A DNA stretch of 64,000 nt from Mesorhizobium waimense (GTDB lineage Bacteria; Pseudomonadota; Alphaproteobacteria; Rhizobiales; Rhizobiaceae): the NCBI RefSeq assembly GCF_003601975.1, contig NZ_QZWZ01000012.1:1-64000 (forward strand). The letters run 5' to 3'. Made by a program: the position numbers and the translations under genes. The first letter of the stretch is position 1, and every line of letters starts with the position of its first letter. The notes under the pieces were generated by a model. That model saw only the letters and a program-made list of their open reading frames with translations. It did not search any database and had not been told where the DNA came from. This document shows positions 35,342-45,352 of this stretch, piece by piece.

Positions 35342-36304
35342 ATGCAGCGTAGATCTGAGCCCAAGGCAGAAAAGCTTGACGATATCCACCCCCGTTCCCT
35401 CGAACCCATCACGGTGCAAGAGAGATACATAACCCCTCTCTTTTCGCTGCCTCGAAAGCTGCCGGCTACGGCATGGCAAGGCCATATTCCCTTCTTGTTC
35501 GTACTATTCAAAAATTTGAAGCCTTCCAGCTACGTTGACCTTGGTGTCCACTATGGTGCCAGTCTGATTGCTGCCGCCACTGCCGCGCAAACCTATGATC
35601 TTAAAACAGAACTATGGGGAGTGGACACCTGGCAAGGTGACGCCCATGCCGGCGATTATGAAGGCGACCAAATATACGCCGACCTTCTGGCGTTCGTAGA
35701 CGGATGTTTCGATGGCGTCCATTTGCTTCGGTCAACGTTCGATCAGGCGAGAGAGAAGTTTACCGAGAGGCCCGTGGATATGCTTCATATTGACGGACTG
35801 CATACATATGAGGGGGTCAAACACGATTACGAAAACTGGCTGCCGGTCATGAGCGATAGAGGAGTAATCCTGTTTCATGACACCGCCGGACGCGATCGGG
35901 GCTTTGGTGTCTGGCGCCTCTGGGAGGAACTGAAACCAAGATTTCCTTCGTTGGAATTTATTCACTCGCACGGCTTAGGTGTGCTCTTTGTCGGGGCCAA
36001 CAGCCTGACGGACCCTTACCTCAAAAAGCTTGTCGAGGACCGGTCCCTGTTCGATGCCTACCGGTCGACAGTTACCCAGGTGGCAGATTTGCTGTCAGTT
36101 CGCGTTGCCTTCCAAGATTCGGAATTTGAGCTCAGGTCAAATCCTTCGGCTGGAGGAGATACGAGGACGCAATTGGCCGGCGTTCAGGAGGCGGTACAGC
36201 GTTACAAGAACCAATTGATGACGGTAAGAAGGCAGCATGACCGCCTTACGCGTCGGAAATCCATCAAGCCTTTGAAGTATTTGAAGAGACTTATCGGGGG
36301 ATAG
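35342..36304 (+). CDS. Class I SAM-dependent methyltransferase, glycan-type
   Basis: A 320-residue protein; the ATG at 35342 has AGGGG upstream. Residues 55-190 follow a Rossmann-type methyltransferase of the Methyltransf_24 kind: YVDLGVHYGAS (SAM loop), ELWGVDTWQGD, DMLHIDGLHTYEGVKHDYENW and GVILFHDTAGRDRGFGVW. The C-terminal 80 residues look helical and basic. Such enzymes O-methylate sugars of polysaccharide chains. The DNA is visibly more AT-rich than its surroundings, suggesting acquisition. It is followed after four bases by a second methyltransferase gene. Confidence 0.75.
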   Translation: MQRRSEPKAEKLDDIHPRSLEPITVQERYITPLFSLPRKLPATAWQGHIPFLFVLFKNLKPSSYVDLGVHYGASLIAAATAAQTYDLKTELWGVDTWQGDAHAGDYEGDQIYADLLAFVDGCFDGVHLLRSTFDQAREKFTERPVDMLHIDGLHTYEGVKHDYENWLPVMSDRGVILFHDTAGRDRGFGVWRLWEELKPRFPSLEFIHSHGLGVLFVGANSLTDPYLKKLVEDRSLFDAYRSTVTQVADLLSVRVAFQDSEFELRSNPSAGGDTRTQLAGVQEAVQRYKNQLMTVRRQHDRLTRRKSIKPLKYLKRLIGG

Positions 36305-36308
36305 TTAC

Positions 36309-37040
36309 GTGGCTGGTGACGGATTTTTACAGAGGTATTATTTAAGCAATGGCGGTAAAGTGCTCCACAAATGGTTTCATTACTTTGACGTTTACGAACG
36401 TCATTTCGAACGCTTCAGAGACATGTCGCCAAAGGTTCTTGAGATTGGCGTTTCTGGGGGTGGCTCGCTTCAGATGTGGAAGGCGTATTTTGGCCAAGGC
36501 GCACAGATTGTCGGCATTGATATCGACCCCGAGTGCAAGAAACACGAGGGAGACGGCATAGACATCTTCATCGGCAGCCAGGATGACCCGGCACTGATCG
36601 ATCATGTTGTCGCCAAATACACAGATTTCGACATTGTGATCGATGACGGCAGTCATATCATGCGCCACGTCATGAAGAGCTTCGAACTCCTCTACGATAA
36701 GGTAAAGCCCCATGGCGTCTATCTGGTAGAGGATCTTCACACCGCCTATGAGGGCGAGTATGAGGGAGGTCTAAAGCGCGCTGGAACATTCATCGAGTTC
36801 GTCAAAGACAAGATCGACGACCTGAATGCGACATATACTGGTGGCGGGGTGCCGGTCAGCGACTTTACCCGATCCACCGACTGTATTGCCATTTATGACA
36901 GCATTGTTGTTTTTGAGAAGAAACCGCAGGGTCGCCGGCAGGCTGCCATCACATCCTCAATGGCACTCGTGCAGCCGGTCAGGGTGAAATCGCTCCGGAA
37001 GGTTCTTCAAAGCTTTCGCGGTCACCGTTCAGCCAAATGA
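36309..37040 (+). CDS. Class I SAM-dependent methyltransferase, sugar O-methyltransferase-like
   Basis: A 243-residue protein starting with GTG behind GGGGGA. Seen: KWFHYFDVYERHFERFR, VLEIGVSGGGSLQMWKAYFG (SAM-binding loop), IVGIDIDPEC, DIVIDDGSHIMRHVMKSFE and GVYLVEDLHTAYEGEY. This pattern is shared with macrocin/demethylmacrocin-type and CmcI-like O-methyltransferases that act on sugars. It overlaps the next gene by an ATGA. A role in modifying surface glycan is inferred from the glycosyltransferases downstream. Confidence 0.8.
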   Translation: MAGDGFLQRYYLSNGGKVLHKWFHYFDVYERHFERFRDMSPKVLEIGVSGGGSLQMWKAYFGQGAQIVGIDIDPECKKHEGDGIDIFIGSQDDPALIDHVVAKYTDFDIVIDDGSHIMRHVMKSFELLYDKVKPHGVYLVEDLHTAYEGEYEGGLKRAGTFIEFVKDKIDDLNATYTGGGVPVSDFTRSTDCIAIYDSIVVFEKKPQGRRQAAITSSMALVQPVRVKSLRKVLQSFRGHRSAK

Positions 37041-37831
37041 TTGACACCCGCACACCACCTAGGGCGGCGAGTAGAGGAAGTGCTGTGACAGTCGATTTTG
37101 AGACGAAATGCTACGAGAATGACTGGGAGATCGTCCTCAAACCGGCCTATCTTCGCGCTGTGGTGGATCGCTGCGTTTATCCATTTTCAAAGAGGCGCGT
37201 GATCATCAACAACGTCTCTGACCGCGCGGCCGTCGAAGCCGCGGCCAGAGCAACGATCGAAGCCGGCGCGCTGGATGAATATCTGTTCGCAGAAGACCAT
37301 GCGGATGCGGCACTGTCGTTCTTCGACATCGACAAGGCGTCATTCGGTCGGGGCTACGTCTACTCGATCTGCGAATTGGTTGGGCTATATGCCAGCAATG
37401 CCGACTATCTGCTTCACTTCGCCAGCGACTCCTATCCAAAGCGCCGACACAATTGGATCGAACCGGCCATCGACCTCATGCAGTCACGTGACGATCTCGT
37501 TACGGCCAACCTGTGTTGGAACGATAGATACAAGGAGGCCAAAGCCGAGAGCTTCGATACGGCCGGCGACTTCCTGATCGGCTTTGGTTTTTCCGATCAA
37601 TGCTATCTGGCGAAGCTCTCCGTGTTCAGGGCGACGATCTATGGCGAGCGCAACCCTGCTTCGGAACGCTACCCAGACTATGCCGATGAGCTGTTCGAAA
37701 AGCGCGTCGACGCCTACATGCGCAATCACGGTGCCAAACGGCTGACCCATCGGAGCCAGAGCTACGTCCATCGGAACATTCCGAAGGGCGGGCTAAAGAG
37801 GGTCTGGCGCGGGATGCGACCACTCGCGTGA
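37037..37831 (+). CDS. Putative glycosyltransferase-like protein
   Basis: A 264-residue protein not assigned to a named family. The first 150 residues resemble a GT-A fold: RRVIINNVSDRAAVE, then a helix and DEYLF, and DYLLHFASDSYPKRR, where SDS could serve as a degenerate DxD metal site. The C-terminus is basic (GGLKRVWRGMRP). It is translationally coupled to the methyltransferase upstream, which supports a polysaccharide role. Glycosyltransferase activity is inferred. Confidence 0.5.
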   Translation: MIDTRTPPRAASRGSAVTVDFETKCYENDWEIVLKPAYLRAVVDRCVYPFSKRRVIINNVSDRAAVEAAARATIEAGALDEYLFAEDHADAALSFFDIDKASFGRGYVYSICELVGLYASNADYLLHFASDSYPKRRHNWIEPAIDLMQSRDDLVTANLCWNDRYKEAKAESFDTAGDFLIGFGFSDQCYLAKLSVFRATIYGERNPASERYPDYADELFEKRVDAYMRNHGAKRLTHRSQSYVHRNIPKGGLKRVWRGMRPLA

Positions 37832-37841
37832 GTACAGGCGC

Positions 37842-38627
37842 TTAGCCGCGCGCGTTGTGGCCGAAGAAGCGCCGGCTGGCTTTTTTCCAACTCCAGCTGA
37901 TCCGTTTCAGCCACAAGTGACGAGCCGAGCCCGCGACGGAGCTTTGGAACGCGCCGTTCTGGCTTCCCTGTTCAACGATCGGCCGCTCGAACCAGAGCAT
38001 TTCAATGCCCAGCTTCTCATCGATATGTTCAATCTGATGATCGATCGGCTTTGACAGCTTGTGCTCGGCCAACCAATCGAGCCGGGCTTTGGCGACCGAG
38101 CGCGTGATCAGATATGAATCGGCGCAGCGCGCATGCAGCCCCGGGTAGAGTCTCTGGCCCTTCCGCAACTTCCATCGAGGTACATAATAATTGCTGCCGC
38201 TACCGAGATAGACGACAGCCTTTCGGTCCGGGCTGCCGAACTCGGCAATGCACTCGCCTAGCTTGCCTACGAAGTCGGCGTCGAGAAACACATCATCCTC
38301 AAACACCAGGCAAAACGGCTTGTCCGTTTCGAGAAACTCCCGCCATATGCCGACCTGCTTCAGTGCAAGCGAGACTTCGGACGGCAGCAATTTGTCCGAT
38401 CCAACAAAGGATGTCCTGGTTTCCTCCGTGATATCCGCAACGTCCCAATCGAGAAAGAAATGGACTGGCACGCCGCGCCGGCCAAACTCCTTCAGAATAT
38501 GGCGCTCCCGGTCTTCGTAACCTCGCTTGACATGGCATACGCGGACAAAGACCTGATCGGATGGAAACTCTTGCATTGTGCGTCTGTAGTGTTGCAGGCC
38601 TCGAAAATCCATAGGCGCGCCATTCAT
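37842..38627 (-). CDS. Glycosyltransferase family 25 (LgtB/LPS type)
   Basis: A 261-residue GT25-like protein: HVKRGYEDRERHILKEFGRRGV near the N-terminus, LKQVGIWREFLETDKPFCLVFEDDVFLD with the EDD metal motif, RKGQRLYPGLHARCADSYLITRSVAKARL, and DHQIEHI. Enzymes of this family add galactose or similar sugars to lipooligosaccharide. Encoded convergently with the preceding three genes, ten bases apart. The start is uncertain; no strong ribosome-binding site precedes 38627 or the internal Met codons. Confidence 0.82.
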   Translation of the reverse strand: MNGAPMDFRGLQHYRRTMQEFPSDQVFVRVCHVKRGYEDRERHILKEFGRRGVPVHFFLDWDVADITEETRTSFVGSDKLLPSEVSLALKQVGIWREFLETDKPFCLVFEDDVFLDADFVGKLGECIAEFGSPDRKAVVYLGSGSNYYVPRWKLRKGQRLYPGLHARCADSYLITRSVAKARLDWLAEHKLSKPIDHQIEHIDEKLGIEMLWFERPIVEQGSQNGAFQSSVAGSARHLWLKRISWSWKKASRRFFGHNARG

Positions 38628-38650
38628 CGGCAGTCGATACCGACAGTGGA

Positions 38651-39589
38651 TCAGGAATCGCTGGCGATCCTGTTCTGAGCGCCACCGAGGTAGGTTTCCC
38701 AGACATAGTCGCGCAACAGTTCACGATGCTGCGGTGTGCGGTGGTGCCTGGTCTTTTGGTCGGCGTAGGAAGAGCCTCCGACATGAAAGAAAGCGGCGTC
38801 AAACATCTGATGATGCTCACTGCGTTCGCCAGCCAGCACGACAGCAGCGGGTTCTTCGACCGCAGCTGAAATGTCTGCTTCCGTCAGATGCGAATAGAGC
38901 GGCAGCCAGTTGCCGCCGCCGGTGTCCAAGCCGAGTTCCATACGCGGCCCGAAATCCAGATCCAGTCCCTCGACGGCCGCGAAGCGGAAGAAGCAGAAGC
39001 CTCCCCAAAGATGCCATTTGGGATCGTCTTTGCTTGGCTTGTAGCGGAAATTCTCGTTGGCAGGCAGCTTGAGACCATAAACGACCTTTCCTTCCATCCG
39101 CGCGGGAATGTCGAAGGGTGCGACCGGGAAGCAATCGTGATCGATGTATCCAAACAATTCTGGCCGAAGGTGCCTGACGATATTGTCAAACACCCAGGTC
39201 AATGCCGTCCCATGCGAACGCGACCAATGGCGCTCGCGGCGGTTGGGCAAGCCGAGATAAGGTACGCCTCTTGCCGAGCAGATGCGTTCAATCGATTTTC
39301 TCGCCGCTTCGTCGGACGAATTGTCTATGACCACGAGCGATAATCCTGGCGAATGGATCTGCCATGCCCTGGTCAAGGCATCGATGACCCAAGGCGTGTT
39401 GAAGGCGATGGTGAAGCAAAACCTGGACAATCCGGATTCTTGCAAACGGCGCGAGAATTCCCGTCCGCGGCTGGCTCCCTTGGCCTGATAGAATTGATAC
39501 GACAGCTTGTCGCGGATGGATTTCGCCTTGCCGACGAAGCTGCTGGCATTGATCGCATCGACGGTTCTCTTCAGAATTTTGCGTGCCAT
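38651..39589 (-). CDS. Glycosyltransferase-like protein (GT2/GT-A type)
   Basis: A 312-residue protein. Residues 57-200 resemble a GT-A domain: FCFTIAFNTPWVIDALTRAW, LVVIDNSSDEAARKSIE and LFGYIDHDCFPV, where DHD is a plausible metal-binding motif. The N-terminal 50 residues are basic and helical, and a signal peptide is absent. Upstream gene of a two-gene minus-strand unit with GT25. The sugar transferred is unknown. Confidence 0.65.
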   Translation of the reverse strand: MARKILKRTVDAINASSFVGKAKSIRDKLSYQFYQAKGASRGREFSRRLQESGLSRFCFTIAFNTPWVIDALTRAWQIHSPGLSLVVIDNSSDEAARKSIERICSARGVPYLGLPNRRERHWSRSHGTALTWVFDNIVRHLRPELFGYIDHDCFPVAPFDIPARMEGKVVYGLKLPANENFRYKPSKDDPKWHLWGGFCFFRFAAVEGLDLDFGPRMELGLDTGGGNWLPLYSHLTEADISAAVEEPAAVVLAGERSEHHQMFDAAFFHVGGSSYADQKTRHHRTPQHRELLRDYVWETYLGGAQNRIASDS

Positions 39590-39909
39590 CGCCTATTCTC
39601 ATTTCCGAAGCGGACGCGCGCGCAGGGCTTTGGCCGGCCGAGTTCCTGACATAGCGTCTAGCACCTATGCCGGGCCTAACAAGCGTCTTTCGGTTGGGAG
39701 AGCGTGCTTGTGTCCCACGGTCTTTCATGCGCGCGCTGCGGCTACAAGGTGCCAATGGTCGCTCGCCCCACGGATCCGCATCGTCGCCCGACAGACTCTC
39801 GTTCAAAAAGATATTGACTGTATGTTTAGTCATGATTATCTCTGATGGCGAGAACTGAGTTGGTCAGCCGGCGTTCGCCGGTGAATGGCCACCAAAAAAG
39901 GGGAACATC
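39590..39909. other. Control region between glycan island and ABC operon
   Basis: 320 bases with no supported gene. It holds a candidate sigma-70 promoter at 39814-39841 and a small GCCGGCG...CGCCGG hairpin near 39862. Confidence 0.5.
39814..39841 (+). promoter_or_regulatory. Candidate promoter of the first Pot-type ABC operon
   Basis: TTGACT, 16 bases, TTATCT. Lies about 70 bases upstream of the ATPase gene start in an AT-rich patch. Assigned by eye only. Confidence 0.4.
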
Positions 39910-41001
39910 TTGACAGCCATCCGGCCCGCCGTGGAGGCGAAGGGCGTCAGCAGGATTTTTCAGGGAGCCGGCCAGGACGCGGTCAGAGCGCTCGACAGTG
40001 TCTCCGTTTCGATCCGCGAGAATGAATTCTTCACCTTGCTCGGTCCCTCAGGCTGCGGAAAGACCACGCTGCTCAGGCTGATCGCCGGCTTCGACTATCC
40101 GACCGACGGCGAAATCCTGTTGCACGGCCAGGACATCGCACCGCTGCCGCCATTCAAGCGGCCGGTCAACACAGTGTTCCAGTCCTATGCCTTGTTCCCG
40201 CACATGACAGTGGCCGAGAACATTGGCTTCGGCCTCAAGATGCTGGGCAAGCCGAAGGCCGAGATTGCTGCCCGTGTCGATGCGATGCTCAAACTCGTCC
40301 ACATGCAGGAGCAGAGGAACCGCCGCACCAGCCAGATCTCCGGCGGCCAGCAGCAGCGCGTTGCGCTGGCGCGGGCCTTGGCGCCGCAACCGAAAGTGCT
40401 GCTGCTCGACGAACCGCTGTCGGCGCTCGACTACAAGCTACGCAAGGAAATGCAGATCGAGTTGAAGCGGCTGCAGCACGAAACCGGCATCACCTTCATC
40501 TTCGTCACCCACGACCAGGAAGAAGCGCTGACCATGTCGGACCGCATCGCTGTGATGTCGTCGGGCAACATCCTGCAGGTCGGCACGCCCTGGGATGTCT
40601 ACGACCGCCCGGCCGAGCGTTTCGTCGCTGACTTCATCGGCGAGACGAACTTTTTGACTGGCACCATCGAGAGTGCAGGGAACGGCCATGCGCGGATCGT
40701 CTTGAGTTCGGGCGCGAGGGTCTACGCAGCCGCTGCCAAAGACTTTCAGCCGGGTAGCACGGCGACGCTGATGGTGCGGCCGGAGCATGCCAAGCTCGTC
40801 AAGGGTGCCGGCGACCTGGCCGGCACGATCGAGACCATCGTCTATTTCGGTACCGACACGCACATCCATGTCCGGCTGGACGGCGGCGAGGCCTTCATCG
40901 TGCGCCAGCAGAACTCGCGCTGCGCCAGTTGCGGATTCGAGCGGGGCGACAAGGTCGGCATTTCGATCGGCGATGAAGTCGCGCAGCTGTTGAAGGACTA
41001 G
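39910..41001 (+). CDS. potA: Polyamine-type ABC transporter ATP-binding protein
   Basis: A 363-residue PotA-like ATPase starting with TTG behind GGGGAA. Walker [11 protein letters not shown]-loop [10 protein letters not shown], signature [14 protein letters not shown], Walker [13 protein letters not shown], and H-loop THDQEEA are intact. A C-terminal TOBE domain (about 285-360) follows. A RCASCGF stretch with CxxC in the TOBE domain is unusual. It is the first gene of a plus-strand operon with two permeases, a binding protein, an amidase and a regulator. Polyamine specificity is inferred from family similarity. Confidence 0.9.
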   Translation: MTAIRPAVEAKGVSRIFQGAGQDAVRALDSVSVSIRENEFFTLLGPSGCGKTTLLRLIAGFDYPTDGEILLHGQDIAPLPPFKRPVNTVFQSYALFPHMTVAENIGFGLKMLGKPKAEIAARVDAMLKLVHMQEQRNRRTSQISGGQQQRVALARALAPQPKVLLLDEPLSALDYKLRKEMQIELKRLQHETGITFIFVTHDQEEALTMSDRIAVMSSGNILQVGTPWDVYDRPAERFVADFIGETNFLTGTIESAGNGHARIVLSSGARVYAAAAKDFQPGSTATLMVRPEHAKLVKGAGDLAGTIETIVYFGTDTHIHVRLDGGEAFIVRQQNSRCASCGFERGDKVGISIGDEVAQLLKD

Positions 41002-41006
41002 GGCCG

Positions 41007-41927
41007 ATGGCGAGCGCGAAAGAGATCGCCGACAAGGCCGAACGCGACGATATCAGGTCACGCTGGCTGCTTTCCGCTCCGGCGCTGCTGATCGTGTTCC
41101 TCGCGGCGCTTGGGCCACTGCTGATCGTGGTCGTCTATTCCTTCCTGACGCCCGGCAATTACGGCGACGTGAAGTGGCAGTTCTCGACCGACGCCTGGGT
41201 GAGCGTGCTGCTCGAGCGTGACGTCTTCGACGACACGCTGTCGCTCGCCAGCGCGCATCTGTCGATCTTCTGGCGCTCGGTATCGCTTTCGGCCATGACC
41301 ACGGTCCTGACGCTGATCTTCGGCTTTCCGACCGCCTATTTCATCGCAACGCGGCCCGAACACCGCCGCGATATCTGGCTGTTCCTGATCACCATCCCGT
41401 TCTGGACGAACCTTCTGATCCGCACCTTCGCTATGCAGGAGGTGCTGCGCAATGACGGCCTCATCAATTGGGTGTTGCAAGCGCTTGGCATCACCGGCCA
41501 TCCGGTCCAGCTCATGTACACCAACTTCGCCGTGCTCGCCGGCATGGTCTATGTATTCCTGCCGCTGATGGTGCTGCCGCTCTATGCCAGCATGGAAAAG
41601 ATCGACTTCCGCCTGGTCGAGGCGGGCTACGACCTCTATGCGACGCGGCTGCAGGTGCTGCGGCGCATCATCGTGCCGCTGGTCACGCCGGGCATCGTCG
41701 CTGGCTCGATCCTCGTCTTCATTCCCTCGCTCGGCGCCTATGTGACGCCACGCGTGCTGGGCGGCGGCACCAGTCTGATGATCGGCAATCTGATCGAGCT
41801 GCAATTCGGCCAGGGCCGGAACTGGCCGCTCGGTGCGGCGCTGTCGATCGCGCTGATGGCGATCGTCATGATCGCGCTGCTGTTCTACGTCCGCAACACA
41901 ACCAGATCGGATGGCAGCCATGGCTGA
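41007..41927 (+). CDS. potB: Polyamine-type ABC transporter permease, PotB-like
   Basis: A 306-residue inner-membrane permease with six predicted helices. The EAA loop (VEAGYDLYATRLQVLRRIIVP) contacts the ATPase. A large periplasmic loop lies between helices 1 and 2 (about 55-100). Its stop overlaps the next start region. Confidence 0.9.
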   Translation: MASAKEIADKAERDDIRSRWLLSAPALLIVFLAALGPLLIVVVYSFLTPGNYGDVKWQFSTDAWVSVLLERDVFDDTLSLASAHLSIFWRSVSLSAMTTVLTLIFGFPTAYFIATRPEHRRDIWLFLITIPFWTNLLIRTFAMQEVLRNDGLINWVLQALGITGHPVQLMYTNFAVLAGMVYVFLPLMVLPLYASMEKIDFRLVEAGYDLYATRLQVLRRIIVPLVTPGIVAGSILVFIPSLGAYVTPRVLGGGTSLMIGNLIELQFGQGRNWPLGAALSIALMAIVMIALLFYVRNTTRSDGSHG

Positions 41928-42720
41928 CCGCTTCGACGTCCGGCGGCAGACTGGCTTCGCCTCGATGGCGATGCTGTGTTTCTTCCTGCTCTATCTGCCG
42001 ATCGCCACGCTTGTCGTCTACGCCTTCAACGACAACGAGTCGCTCGCGATCTGGAAGGGCTTTTCGCTGCGCTGGTTCCACGCCGCCTGGAACAATTCGC
42101 TGGTGATCGAATCCTCGATCCGCTCGTTCGAGATCGCTGCAATCGCGGCAATCCTGGCGACGATCTCGGCAACGATGGCGGCGCTGGCGACGACCCGGAC
42201 CAAGCCTTACCGGGGACTGACTTTCAAATACGCCTTCATCAACCAGCCGCTGATGGTGCCGGAGATCGTCACCGCGGTGGCGCTGCTGATCGTGTTTTCG
42301 CGCATCAAGATCTGGACCGGCTATTCGGGCCTCGGCTACCTGATCTTGGCCCACACCGCTTTCTGCGTGCCGTTCGCCTATCTGCCGATCCGGGCGCGGC
42401 TCGAAAGCATGGATCTGTCGCTCGAGACCGCGGCCGCCGATCTCTATGCGACCAAATGGCAGACCTTCCGGCACGTGACCTTGCCGCTGCTTTGGCCGGG
42501 CATCCTGGCGGGGCTGATGCTCGCCTTCGTCGTCTCGCTGGACGACGTCGTCATCACCGAATTCGTCAAATCGGGCGGCCAGGACACGCTGCCGACCTTC
42601 ATGCTCGGCCAGATCCGCCGCGGCGTTACACCCGAGATCAACGCGATCTCGACGGTCTTCCTGGCGCTGTCGATCGGCATCGTCACGGCATTCTTCTTCA
42701 TCAGCAGGAAACGGACCTGA
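41911..42720 (+). CDS. potC: Polyamine-type ABC transporter permease, PotC-like
   Basis: A 269-residue permease with six hydrophobic segments and the EAA loop [21 protein letters not shown]. It overlaps potB: either ATG 41911 or ATG 41920 (within ATGGCTGA) could start it. Partner of the preceding permease in a heterodimeric channel. Confidence 0.9.
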   Translation: MAAMADRFDVRRQTGFASMAMLCFFLLYLPIATLVVYAFNDNESLAIWKGFSLRWFHAAWNNSLVIESSIRSFEIAAIAAILATISATMAALATTRTKPYRGLTFKYAFINQPLMVPEIVTAVALLIVFSRIKIWTGYSGLGYLILAHTAFCVPFAYLPIRARLESMDLSLETAAADLYATKWQTFRHVTLPLLWPGILAGLMLAFVVSLDDVVITEFVKSGGQDTLPTFMLGQIRRGVTPEINAISTVFLALSIGIVTAFFFISRKRT

Positions 42721-42760
42721 GGCCGCATCGCCGACGGTCCCAACAATGGGAGCAAGAAGC

Positions 42761-43795
42761 ATGAACTGGAAACTGACCGCGACGGCCGTCGGGCTGTCGC
42801 TGCTGACTGCCACGGGCGCGGCCCGCGCCGACGGCGAGCTCAACATCTACAATTGGGGCAACTACACAAGCCCCGACCTGATCAAGAAATTCGAGGCGAC
42901 CTACAAGGTCAAAGTCACCGTCACCGACTTCGATTCCAACGACACAGCACTTGCCAAGATCCGCCAGGGTGGCGCCGGCTTCGACATCGTCGTGCCGTCG
43001 GCAAGTGTCGTTCCGATCTGGATCAGCGAAGGGCTGCTGCTGGAGACCGATCCCAACACAATGGAGAACTTCAAGAACGTCGATCCGAAGTGGGTCGATG
43101 TGCCGTTCGACCCGGGCCGCAAATACACCGTGCCATGGCAGTGGGGCACGACCGGCATGTCGGTGAACAAATCGGTCTATTCCGGCGATCCTAACACGTC
43201 GGCGATCTTCCTCGATCCGCCGGCCGAACTGGTCGGCAAGATCAATGTCGTGCCCGAGATGGGTGACATCATGTACCTCGCCATCTCCTATGAGGGCGGC
43301 GAGTACTGCACCGACGACAAGCAGGTGCTGAAGAAAGTGCGCGACAAGCTGGTCGAGGCCAAGGCGAAGTGGCTGTCCTTCGACTATGGCGCCGTCGACG
43401 GGTTGGGCAAGGGCGACATCGCGGCCGGCGTCAACTGGAACGGCATTTCGTTGCGCCAGCGGCTGCAGAACGACAAGATCGTCTACGGCTATCCGAAGGA
43501 AGGCTATCCAATCTGGATGGACAATGTCGCGGTCCTCAAGGACGCCAAGAATGTCGAGAACGCAAAGCTGTTCCAGAACTTCATCATGGATCCCGAGAAC
43601 GCGGCCTTGATCTCGGCCTTCGCCCGCTATGCCAATGGTATCAAGGGGTCTGAAGCCTTTATGCCGGCCGACATGAAGGGCGCGCCGGAGGTGGATGTTC
43701 CGGCCGAATTCGCCGCCAAGGGCAAGTTCATGCCGACCTGTTCGCCGGATGTGCAGGCGCTCTACACGAAAATCTGGACCGATCTGCAGAAGTAG
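42761..43795 (+). CDS. potD: Polyamine-type ABC transporter substrate-binding protein
   Basis: A 344-residue periplasmic binding protein. Signal peptide residues 1-23 (ending ARA-DG), then [19 protein letters not shown], the standard PotD/PotF opening. [21 protein letters not shown] and [11 protein letters not shown] are in the ligand-binding lobes. GGGAGC precedes ATG 42761. The true ligand may be a polyamine, an amide or another cation. Confidence 0.9.
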   Translation: MNWKLTATAVGLSLLTATGAARADGELNIYNWGNYTSPDLIKKFEATYKVKVTVTDFDSNDTALAKIRQGGAGFDIVVPSASVVPIWISEGLLLETDPNTMENFKNVDPKWVDVPFDPGRKYTVPWQWGTTGMSVNKSVYSGDPNTSAIFLDPPAELVGKINVVPEMGDIMYLAISYEGGEYCTDDKQVLKKVRDKLVEAKAKWLSFDYGAVDGLGKGDIAAGVNWNGISLRQRLQNDKIVYGYPKEGYPIWMDNVAVLKDAKNVENAKLFQNFIMDPENAALISAFARYANGIKGSEAFMPADMKGAPEVDVPAEFAAKGKFMPTCSPDVQALYTKIWTDLQK

Positions 43796-43812
43796 CCCGA
43801 TCCGGGGTTTTC

Positions 43813-43835
43813 CCGCGCCGCGAGATGCGGCGCGG
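43813..43835 (+). terminator. Intra-operon hairpin after the binding-protein gene
   Basis: Nine-pair perfect stem CCGCGCCGC / GCGGCGCGG with a five-base loop and no T-run. Such hairpins often protect binding-protein mRNA and lower expression of the genes after it. Confidence 0.5.
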
Positions 43836-43889
43836 CCATCTCTCGACCATCAAGCCAAAAGGCGATCCCGGCGATCGCAGGAGACTTCC

Positions 43890-45317
43890 ATGACCGATCT
43901 CGACCTTTGCTACATGCCGGCCAGCGAGGCGTTGCGGCAGTTCAAGGCGAAGACGCTTTCGCCCGTCGAACTGATGCAGGCGACCATCGATCGCGCCGAG
44001 GCGACGAAGGCGACGATCAACTGTTTTACCTTCACGCATTTCGACGAGGCGATAGATCTGGCCAAAAAGGCCGAGGCCAAATACGCCAAGGGCGCCCGGA
44101 CCGGAGCGCTCGAAGGCCTGCCGATCGGCATCAAGGACGAGAGCTACATCAAGGGCAAGCCGACATCGCATGGCTCGCTGCTGACCAAGGACGCCATCGG
44201 CGAGCATACGTCGACGATGAACGAGCGCGTCATCAAGGCGGGCGGAATCGTGCATGCACGCACGGCGACGCCCGAATTCAGCTGCGCCGGAGTTACCTGG
44301 TCGAGACGATGGGGCGTCACGCGCAATCCGTGGAATCCGGATTTCACGCCGGGCGGTTCGTCCGGCGGTGCTGCGGCAACGCTGGCCTCGGGCACATCGT
44401 CGATCGCCACCGGGTCGGACATTGCCGGGTCGATCCGCATTCCGGCATCGGCCTGCGGTCTCGTCGGCTTCAAGCCGCCCTACGGGCGCAATCCCGACGA
44501 GCCGCCGTTCAATCTTGATTTCTACTGCCATACGGGGCCGCTGGCACGGAACGTGAAAGACGCAATCCTGCTGCAGAATGTCATGGCTGGGCCGAGCCCG
44601 CTTGATATCGCAACGCTTCGTCCGAAACTGCGGCTACCGCTCGACTACAAGCCGATCAAGGGCTGGAAGATCGGTTTCTCGATGGACCTCGGCTCTTTCG
44701 AGGTCGATGCCGATGTGCACAGGAACACGCTTGCCGCATGCGATGTGTTCCAGTCGCTCGGCGCCACCGTCGAGGAAGTCGACCTGGGCTGGGGCGACGA
44801 GGTGCTTAAGGCCGGCATCGCCTATCTCGAGCATCTCTTCGGCGCCTCGCTGGCGCAGCTGCTCGAGGAGCACGGCGAAGACATGACGAGCTATGCGCGG
44901 CAGTTCGCCGAGGACGGTCAAAGGTCGAAGGCGACGGACTATGTCGGAACCCTGGAGGTGGCTGCCCGGATGTACCAGACATTAGGCCCGTTGCTGGAAA
45001 AGTACGATGTGTTGATCTGCCCGACGAACGCTCTTCCCGCGGTGCCGGCGGAGTTCGACCACACCAGGGACAGTGTCGAGATCAATGGGAAACAGGTCAA
45101 CCCGTCGCTTGGCTGGGTCATGACGACGCCGTTCAACATGATGAGCCGCTGTCCGGTTCTGTCCATGCCAACGGGCAGGGCGGCGAATGGCGTGCCGACG
45201 GGCATCCAGATTGTCGGTCGTACCTATTGCGACGCAGATGTGTTCCGGGCGGCGCTCGCCTATGAAACGGCTCGGGGACAATGGTATGAGAGTGCCGGGA
45301 CACGCCCGTCGCTTTGA
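43890..45317 (+). CDS. Amidase signature family enzyme
   Basis: A 475-residue amidase. The Ser-cisSer-Lys triad is visible: Lys82 (GIKDES), Ser157 (PGGSSGGAAA) and nucleophile Ser181 (GSDIAGSIRIPA). GCAGGAGA precedes ATG 43890. Encoded within the transporter operon and not beside gatC/gatB, so it is a catabolic amidase rather than GatA. It probably hydrolyses the imported compound. No signal peptide, so cytoplasmic. Specific substrate unknown. Confidence 0.9.
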   Translation: MTDLDLCYMPASEALRQFKAKTLSPVELMQATIDRAEATKATINCFTFTHFDEAIDLAKKAEAKYAKGARTGALEGLPIGIKDESYIKGKPTSHGSLLTKDAIGEHTSTMNERVIKAGGIVHARTATPEFSCAGVTWSRRWGVTRNPWNPDFTPGGSSGGAAATLASGTSSIATGSDIAGSIRIPASACGLVGFKPPYGRNPDEPPFNLDFYCHTGPLARNVKDAILLQNVMAGPSPLDIATLRPKLRLPLDYKPIKGWKIGFSMDLGSFEVDADVHRNTLAACDVFQSLGATVEEVDLGWGDEVLKAGIAYLEHLFGASLAQLLEEHGEDMTSYARQFAEDGQRSKATDYVGTLEVAARMYQTLGPLLEKYDVLICPTNALPAVPAEFDHTRDSVEINGKQVNPSLGWVMTTPFNMMSRCPVLSMPTGRAANGVPTGIQIVGRTYCDADVFRAALAYETARGQWYESAGTRPSL

Positions 45318-45352
45318 TATCTGGACGCGGGCCGCAAGGTCGAAAAGGCCGG

